A DNA stretch of 64,000 nt from Archivesica marissinica. Taxonomy: Eukaryota > Mollusca > Bivalvia > Venerida > Vesicomyidae. Positions 50,201-59,200 of the stretch are shown here, piece after piece. Positions within the stretch are counted from its first letter, which is position 1. Each line of letters opens with the position of its first letter. A program made the position numbers and the translations under genes. The stretch spans positions 14,241,374 to 14,305,373 of the forward strand of contig CM026402.1 in the NCBI GenBank assembly GCA_014843695.1, read 5' to 3'. The notes below the pieces were generated by a model, which was given only the letters and a program-made list of their open reading frames with translations, was not told the origin of the DNA and made no database searches.

Positions 50201-53200
50201 CGACAGTTAGAAACATGCATAGAGAGTTCTAGTTCACAACATGACGAGCTACAGTACACATACACGACAGTTAGAAACATGTATAGAGAGTTCTAGTTCA
50301 CAACATGATGAGCTACAGTACACATACACGGCAGTTAGAAACATGCATAGAGAGTTCTAGTTCACAACATGACAAGCTACCGTACACATACATGGCAGTT
50401 AGAAACATGCATAGAGAGTTCTAGTTCACAACATAACAAGCTACAGTACACATACACGACAGTTAGAAACATGCATAGAGAGTCCTAGTTCACAACATGA
50501 CAAGCTACAGTACACATACATGTACACATACACGACAGTTAGAAACATGCATAGAGAGTTCTAGTTCACAACATGATGAGCTACAGTACACATGCATGTA
50601 CACATACACGGCAGTTAGAAACATGCATAGGGTTTTGCTAAACTGGGATTGGACACAGTGTTTAAGGGCTTTGCTAAACTGGGATTGGACGCAGTGTTTA
50701 AGGGCTTTGCTAAACTGGGATTGGACGCAGTGTTTAAGGGTGTTGCTAAACTGGGATTGGACGCAGTGTTTAAGGGTGTTGCTAAACTGGGATTGGACGC
50801 AGTGTTTAAGGGTGTTGCTAAACTGGGATTGGACGCAGTGTTTAAGGGTTTTGCTAAACTGGGATTGGACGCAGTGTTTAAGAGTTTTGCTAAACTGGGA
50901 TTGGACGCAGTGTTTAAGCGTTTTGCTAAACTGGGTATGGACACAGTGTTTAAGGGTTTTGCTAAACTGGGTATGGACACAGTGTTTAAGGGTTTTGCTA
51001 AACTGGGTATGGACACAGTGTTTAAGGGTTTTGCTAAACTGGGTATGGATACAGTGTTTAAGGGTTTTGCCAAACTGGGTATGGACGTAGGGTTTAAGGG
51101 TTTAAGTCTCACCAATTCTAAGCCACAGTTTTTTTCTCAATTCTACATCTTCTTCATCGGGTTTATTAGCTTCTAACTTGGCCAGCTCAACATCAACCTG
51201 CATGGAAATTTTATAAAGCTAATTCAATTATTTCCAAAAGGATAAAGACACATGCGGATAATAAACACAAAAATAACTATCAATTAGTGTGTTTTACGTT
51301 TATTTATCTTCGCTACCGGTTGCCTATATGAGCGATGCCTCCTGAAGAGATTAGTCATTTTAGATTTTGGTGGATAGTGCAATGATACAGACAGAGACCC
51401 ATTCCAGAGTCTCCTCTGGTTCTTCTACGTGCATGGTGTAAAACACCAACACGAGACCTCGGTTTAAAGTCCCATCTAAATGACTGTTAATTTTATTAGG
51501 GTCAGACGGGTGATCAAACCTGCAATCCCTGGATTACCAGTCAAACGTGTTAACCACTGGACAACAGATCCGTCTGTAATATAAACTAATAATAACTATC
51601 AAACGTGATACGATTGCATTATATACCGGTATACCAGCGAACAATTGTCGAAGACATATTTCGGCACAAGAAACATAAAACTTGGAATATACAAATAATA
51701 TACATACAGAGAGTGCTAGGTCCACAGCCTCTTCATACAAGGTCATCAGGGAGTATATATGTACACATTCCCTCTTGTGACCGTACTCCGAGCATAGCCG
51801 TAGAGCATACTTCATGTCATAGCATAGGCCTTCTATCTCCTCCTGCAACAAACCACAGGCACTTGAAGTCTTACCAAACAAGACAAGCTAAACTTATACT
51901 AAACTTGCATATCAGCAACTTAGTGCTTGTCTACTATGTTTGTTTTGTTTAGTTTAAACAAAATTAGAAGTTGTGATAGCGCAGTGGTAGCGCGTTCGCT
52001 TCAGGTGCGAAAGGCCCAGAGTTTGAGCCCCGTTGGAGCCATTACGATGGTGCCCTTTGGCAAGGCATTTAAATTCCATATTGCATCTTCTCTCTACCGT
52101 GTGGCGATGGATTCCATCAGGAATGAGGTCTCGAGAATGATTAATATAAGTTGTAAGAACTTGTATCGCAATCAAGCTAAATGAAAGTTTTGTATTGCAA
52201 TCAAGCTATAATAAAGTTGTATAAATTAACATTTATTTCTTTGAATAAACATAGTCAAGTATTTTTAACCCTTTCAACACCACAGACCTCTAAATAGGCT
52301 TACAAAAAGTGTAGATCCAGATGAGACGGCTCGTGACGAGCCGTCTCATCAGGATCTGCACTTTTTGCCAGTGATATGACTATTTTTAGACATAATTACT
52401 CATTTTGATAAATGAACTTGTCCAAATGTGATTTTCTGATTCATTTATTGGTTTATGAATATCATGGACCAGTCCATGTGAGTTACTTGGTGTTGAATGG
52501 GTTAATATGTATATACATGTAGGATTGAGGAGAAAGCAATCTGCTTGTATGGCAACCTCTTTGTTTTTGGGATTTAGAGTCATACAACAGCTTACGTCAT
52601 ACGTCGACTCTCCAGCTATTATTGGTGGATGAAGACCTTGGGTGCCCCTCCGAGCTGTATTGCAGGCACGGACGGGCACCAGGTAGAACCACCGACTTAC
52701 CAAAAGCCAGCTTCTTCACATGCGATAATTCGACACACTTAGTGGGATTCGAACCTATTATATGTTATATTTCGGGTTTTACGCCTGCATCAGCACCATT
52801 TGGGGCTATATCGCCCATATATACTGCCAACTTTTTCATATAAATGAGACGTGGCCTGAGTGGGATTCGAACCTACAGCACTGAGGGGCAAGTGATTTGA
52901 AGTCTGTATACTATAGTGTAGAATTTGTGTCCATGTCAATCTGTTATACTTTACAGTAAACAAATTCAAATCTACAAAGTGGAAGTCATGATAGCTCAGT
53001 GGATGCACGTTCGCTTCAGGTGCGAAAGGTCCGGAGTTCGAGCCCCGCTGGAGCCATTATGGCAAGGCATTTAAGATCCACATTGTCTCTTCTCTCTCCT
53101 TCATGGCGATGGATTCCATCAGGAATGAGGTCTTGAGAGGGATTAATATAAGTTGAAAGAACTTGTTTCGCAATCGAGCTAAAATAAATTTGTATAAACT

Positions 53201-56200
53201 AAATCCAAAGCTACAATATTTTAGACATTCTACAGTGTTTACAATGAAACAGATGGATACGGACAGACGGATGCTGGACAAAACACGATGACAATGCTTC
53301 TCTAATGCAATGTTTCTACGTTGATTTACTATTTCCAAGAATACCACACTTCAACATACTCGCACTATCAGGCCACGTTATACCTTATCTTGGTCTTGGA
53401 GGTAACCTATCAGCTTGTCAGGCCAGAGTTGAGCATACAATGACAAGAGATAGTTGTGTATGGCCTGGTCCTTGTTCTTCAGTTCATAGACACACACCTC
53501 TAGGTAGCGTATCACTTCGTTCCCCTGCAACACAAGACGAAACCTTGCACAATACCAACAAAGTGTCAAAGCAATATGTTTGAGGTTCTTTGAGAAATAA
53601 TCTAAAGACCATATATCATCGACAGCTATTGCTGAACCATATCCTCTAGACCATGCATCCTTAATGATATCCTCTAGACCATGCATATTCAATGATATCC
53701 TCAGACCATACATCCTCAACCATAGCCTCAGACCATACATCCTCAATGGTAGCCTCAGACCATACATCCTCAATGGTAGCCTCAGACCATACATCCTCAG
53801 ACCATACATCCTCAATGATATCCTCAAGACCATACATCCTCAATGATATCCTCAGACCATACATCCTCAACCATAGCCTCAGACCATACATCCTCAACCA
53901 TATCCTCAGATCATACATCCTCAATGATATCCTCAGACCATACATCCTCAATGGTAGCCTCAGACCATACATACTCAATGGTAGCCTCAGACCATACACC
54001 CTCAGACCATACATCCTCAATGATATCCTCTAGACCATACATCCTCAATGATATCCTCTAGACCATACATCCTCAATGATATCCTCAGACCATACATCCT
54101 CAACCATAGCCTCAGACCATACATCCTCAACCATATCCTCAGATCATACATCCTCAATGATATCCTCAGACCATACATCCTCAACCATAGCCTCAGATCA
54201 TACATCCTCAATGGTAGCCTCAGACCATACATCCTCAATGGTAGCCTCAGACCATGCATCCTCAACCATTGCCTGCCTGAGACCTTACATCATCGGCCAC
54301 TGATCCTGACCAATAGTCTCTAGACTCCCCATCAACAATTCTGATCATAAGCCAACACTCTAAGCTACATCCAAGCCAACACTCTAAGCTACATCCAAGC
54401 CAACACTCTAAGCTACATCCAAGCCAACACTCTAAGCTACATCCAAGCCAACACTCTAAGCTACATCCAAGCCAACACTCTAAGCTACATCCAAGCCAAC
54501 ACTCTAAGCTACATCCAAGCCAACACTCTAAGCTACATCCAAGCCCATGATTACCAAGCATAACTTTAAGACTGCACATCCACAACCATCAATTGTATAT
54601 GAAGCATCTAGTATAGTTGTGAAGCATCTAGTATAGTTGTGAAGCATCTAGTATAGTTGTGAAGCATCTAGTATAGCTGTGAAGCATCTAGTATAGCTGT
54701 GAAGCATCTAGTATAGTTGTGAAGCATCTAGTATAGTTGTGAAGCATCTAGTATAGTTGTGAAGCATCTAGTATAGTTGTGAAGCATCTAGTATAGTTGT
54801 GAAGCATCTAGTATAGTTGTGAAGCATCTAGTATAGTTGTGAAGCATCTAGTATAGCTGTGAAGCATCTAGTATAGCTGTGAAGCATCTAGTATAGTTGT
54901 GAAGCATCTAGTATAGTTGTGAAGCATCTAGTATAGTTGTGAAGCATCTAGTATAGTTGTGAAGCATCTAGTATAGCTGTGAAGCATCTAGTATAGCTGT
55001 GAAGCATCTAGTATAGCTGTGAAGCATCTAGTATAGTTGTGAAGCATCTAGTATAGTTGTGAAGCATCTAGTATAGTTGTGAAGCATCTAGTATAGTTGT
55101 GAAGCATCTAGTATAGTTGTGAAGCATCTAGTATAGTTGTGAAGCATCTAGTATAGTTGTGAAGCATCTAGTATAGCTGTGAAGCATCTAGTATAGCTGT
55201 GAAGCATCTAGTATAGCTGTGAAGCATCTAGTATAGCTGTGAAGCATCTAGTATAGCTGTGAAGCATCTAGTATAGCTGTGAAGCATCTAGTATAGCTGT
55301 GAAGCATCTAGTATAGCTGTGAAGCATCTAGTATAGCTGTGAAGCATCTAGTATAGCTGTGAAGCATCTAGTATAGCTGTGAAGCATCTAGTATAGCTGT
55401 GAAGCATCTAGTATAGCTGTGAAGCATCTAGTATAGCTGTGAAGCATCTAGTATAGCTGTGAAGCATCTAGTATAGTTGTGAAGCATCTAGTATAGCTGT
55501 GAAGCATCTAGTATAGCTGTGAAGCATCTAGTATAGTTGTGAAGCATCTAGTATAGCTGTGAAGCATCTAGTATAGCTGTGAAGCATCTAGTATAGTTGT
55601 GAAGCATCTAGTATAGTTGTGAAGCATCTAGTATAGTTGTGAAGCATCTAGTATAGTTGTGAAGCATCTAGTATAGTTGTGAAGCATCTAGTATAGCTGT
55701 GAAGCATCTAGTATAGTTGTGAAGCATCTAGTATAGCTGTGAAGCATCTAGTATAGCTGTGAAGCATCTAGTATAGCTGTGAAGCATCTAGTATAGCTGT
55801 GAAGCATCTAGTATAGTTGTGAAGCATCTAGTATAGTTGTGAAGCATCTAGTATAGTTGTGAAGCATCTAGTATAGCTGTGAAGCATCTAGTATAGTTGT
55901 GAAGCATCTAGTATAGTTGTGAAGCATCTAGTATAGTTGTGAAGCATCTAGTATAGTTGTGAAGCATCTAGTATAGTTGTGAAGCATCTAGTATAGTTAT
56001 GAAGCATCTAGTATAGTTGTGAAGCATCTAGTATAGTTGTGAAGCATCTAGTATAGTTGTGAAGCATCTAGTATAGTTGTGAAGCATCTAGTATAGTTGT
56101 GAAGCATCTAGTATAGCTGTGAAGCATACAGTATAGCTGTGAAGCATCTATTATAGTTGTGAAGCATCTAGTATAGTTGTGAAGCATCTAGTATAGTTGT

Positions 56201-59200
56201 GAAGCATCTAGTATAGCTGTGAAGCATCTAGTATAGCTGTGAAGCATCTAGTATAGCTGTGAAGCATCTAGTATAGCTGTGAAGCATCTAGTATAGCTGT
56301 GAAGCATCTAGTATAGTTGTGAAGCATCTAGTATAGTTGTGAAGCATCTAGTATAGTTGTGAAGCATCTAGTATAGTTGTGAAGCATCTAGTATAGTTGT
56401 GAAGCATCTAGTATAGTTGTGAAGCATCTAGTATAGTTGTGAAGCATCTAGTATAGTTGTGAAGCATCTAGTATAGCTGTGAAGCATCTAGTATAGTTGT
56501 GAAGCATCTAGTATAGTTGTGAAGCATCTAGTATAGTTGTGAAGCATCTAGTATAGTTGTGAAGCATCTAGTATAGTTGTGAAGCATCTAGTATAGTTGT
56601 GAAGCATCTAGTATAGCTGTGAAGCATCTAGTATAGCTGTGAAGCATCTAGTATAGCTGTGAAGCATCTAGTATAGTTGTGAAGCATCTAGTATAGTTGT
56701 GAAGCATCTAGTATAGTTGTGAAGCATCTAGTATAGTTGTGAAGCATCTAGTATAGTTGTGAAGCATCTAGTATAGCTGTGAAGCATCTAGTATAGTTGT
56801 GAAGCATCTAGTATAGTTGTGAAGCATCTAGTATAGTTGTGAAGCATCTAGTATAGTTGTGAAGCATCTAGTATAGTTGTGAAGCATCTAGTATAGTTGT
56901 GAAGCATCTAGTATAGCTGTGAAGCATCTAGTATAGCTGTGAAGCATCTAGTATAGTTGTGAAGCATCTAGTATAGCTGTGAAGCATCTAGTATAGCTGT
57001 GAAGCATCTAGTATAGTTGTGAAGCATCTAGTATAGTTGTGAAGCATCTAGTATAGTTGTGAAGCATCTAGTATAGCTGTGAAGCATCTAGTATAGCTGT
57101 GAAGCATCTAGTATAGCTGTGAAGCATCTAGTATAGTTGTGAAGCATCTAGTATAGTTGTGAAGCATCTAGTATAGTTGTGAAGCATCTAGTATAGTTGT
57201 GAAGCATCTAGTATAGTTGTGAAGCATCTAGTATAGTTGTGAAGCATCTAGTATAGCTGTGAAGCATCTAGTATAGTTGTGAAGCATCTAGTATAGTTGT
57301 GAAGCATCTAGTATAGCTGTGAAGCATCTAGTATAGTTGTGAAGCATACAGTATAGCTGTGAAGCATCTAGTATAGTTGTGAAGCATCTAGTATAGTTGT
57401 GAAGCATCTAGTATAGTTGTGAAGCATCTAGTATAGTTGTGAAGCATCTAGTATAGCTGTGAAGCATCTAGTATAGCTGTGAAGCATCTAGTATAGCTGT
57501 GAAGCATCTAGTATAGCTGTGAAGCATCTAGTATAGTTGTGAAGCATCTAGTATAGTTGTGAAGCATCTAGTATAGTTGTGAAGCATCTAGTATAGCTGT
57601 GAAGCATCTAGTATAGTTGTGAAGCATCTAGTATAGCTGTGAAGCATCTAGTATAGCTGTGAAGCATCTAGTATAGTTGTGAAGCATCTAGTATAGCTGT
57701 GAAGCATCTAGTATAGTTGTGAAGCATCTAGTATAGTTGTGAAGCATCTAGTATAGCTGTGAAGCATCTAGTATAGTGTGAAGCATCTAGTATAGTTGTG
57801 AAGCATCTAGTATAGCTGTGAAGCATCTAGTATAGCTGTGAAGCATCTAGTATAGCTGTGAAGCATCTAGTATAGTTGTGAAGCATCTAGTATAGTTGTG
57901 AAGCATCTAGTATAGTTGTGAAGCATCTAGTATAGCTGTGAAGCATCTAGTATAGCTGTGAAGCATCTAGTATAGTTGTGAAGCATCTAGTATAGTTGTG
58001 AGCATCTAGTATAGTTGTGAAGCATCTAGTATAGTTGTGAAGCATCTAGTATAGCTGTGAAGCATCTAGTATAGTTGTGAAGCATCTAGTATAGTTGTGA
58101 AGCATCTAGTATAGTTGTGAAGCATCTAGTATAGTTGTGAAGCATCTAGTATAGTGTGAAGCATCTAGTATAGTTGTGAAGCATCTAGTATAGTTGTGAA
58201 GCATCTAGTATAGTTGTGAAGCATCTAGTATAGTTGTGAAGCATCTAGTATAGTTGTGAAGCATCTAGTATAGTTGTGAAGCATCTAGTATAGTTGTGAA
58301 GCATCTAGTATAGTTGTGAAGCATCTAGTATAGTTGTGAAGCATCTAGTATAGTTGTGAAGCATCTAGTATAGTTGTGAACAGTATACAGTATAGTTATG
58401 ACAGTATACAGTATTGTTATGACAGTATACAGTATAGTTATGACAGTATAGTTATGACAGTATATACTATAGTTATGACAGTATACAGTATAGTTATGAC
58501 AGTATACAGTATAGTTGTGAAGCATCTGGTATAGTTATGACAGTATATAGTATGGTTATGACAGTATACAGTATAGTTATGACAGTATACATTTACCTGT
58601 TCTTTATATCTGTTAGGATCATATTGTACGAGTGCTGGAATTAGTTGTTTAGGATCAAGTTGTTTTCCCTGCCGTATCCAGGCATTTACAGTCTCCTTTG
58701 GAATGTACTGTATCAGGAGTGGCGAAAACTTGTAGTATAGTTTCATGTCTGACTGGAAAGCACAAAATGTATAGCGTAGTTTGTCAATCCCAAGAATCAG
58801 TCATTAAATGTTTCGGTGCTGTCTACACCTTCCGTACAGTTAATACGGCTGTCCGATTAGCGCAGTGGTTAGTGCGCTCGCTTCTCACCAATGGAATCCG
58901 GGTTCGATCCTCGGACCGGGAAGTATGTGAGATGGTACGGTGGTCGCCAGATCGGACAGGTGGGTTTTCTCAGGGTACTCCAGTTTCCTCCCACACGAAT
59001 GAGCACATTTACGCTTTCATTCGCGCCAACGAGAGTGATTAATATAAGTTGTTAGAACTTGCTTCGCAATCGTTGCAAAATAAATAAAGTTTAAACTTTT
59101 TAAACTAATTCTAGAATTGCCCTTGCATCCATTGCTCAGAATCATTTTTACCGCCAAAATATCCAATGCAATACAAACAACAGCATATGCAATAATTTTG

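Noticed and set aside
53661..54265. Minus-strand LRMYGLRLPLRMYG open frames
   Set aside because: They are the 15/27-bp repeat near VPS18 exon 3, with no family resemblance.
54600..58376. CRISPR-like regular repeat
   Set aside because: Units are contiguous with no unique spacers, no cas genes are present, and the host is an animal.
58749..58752. Acceptor four bases downstream for VPS18 exon 2
   Set aside because: Starting at ACATGA puts a stop in the frame set by the previous exon. The CCAG four bases upstream gives SDMKLYYKF in phase.
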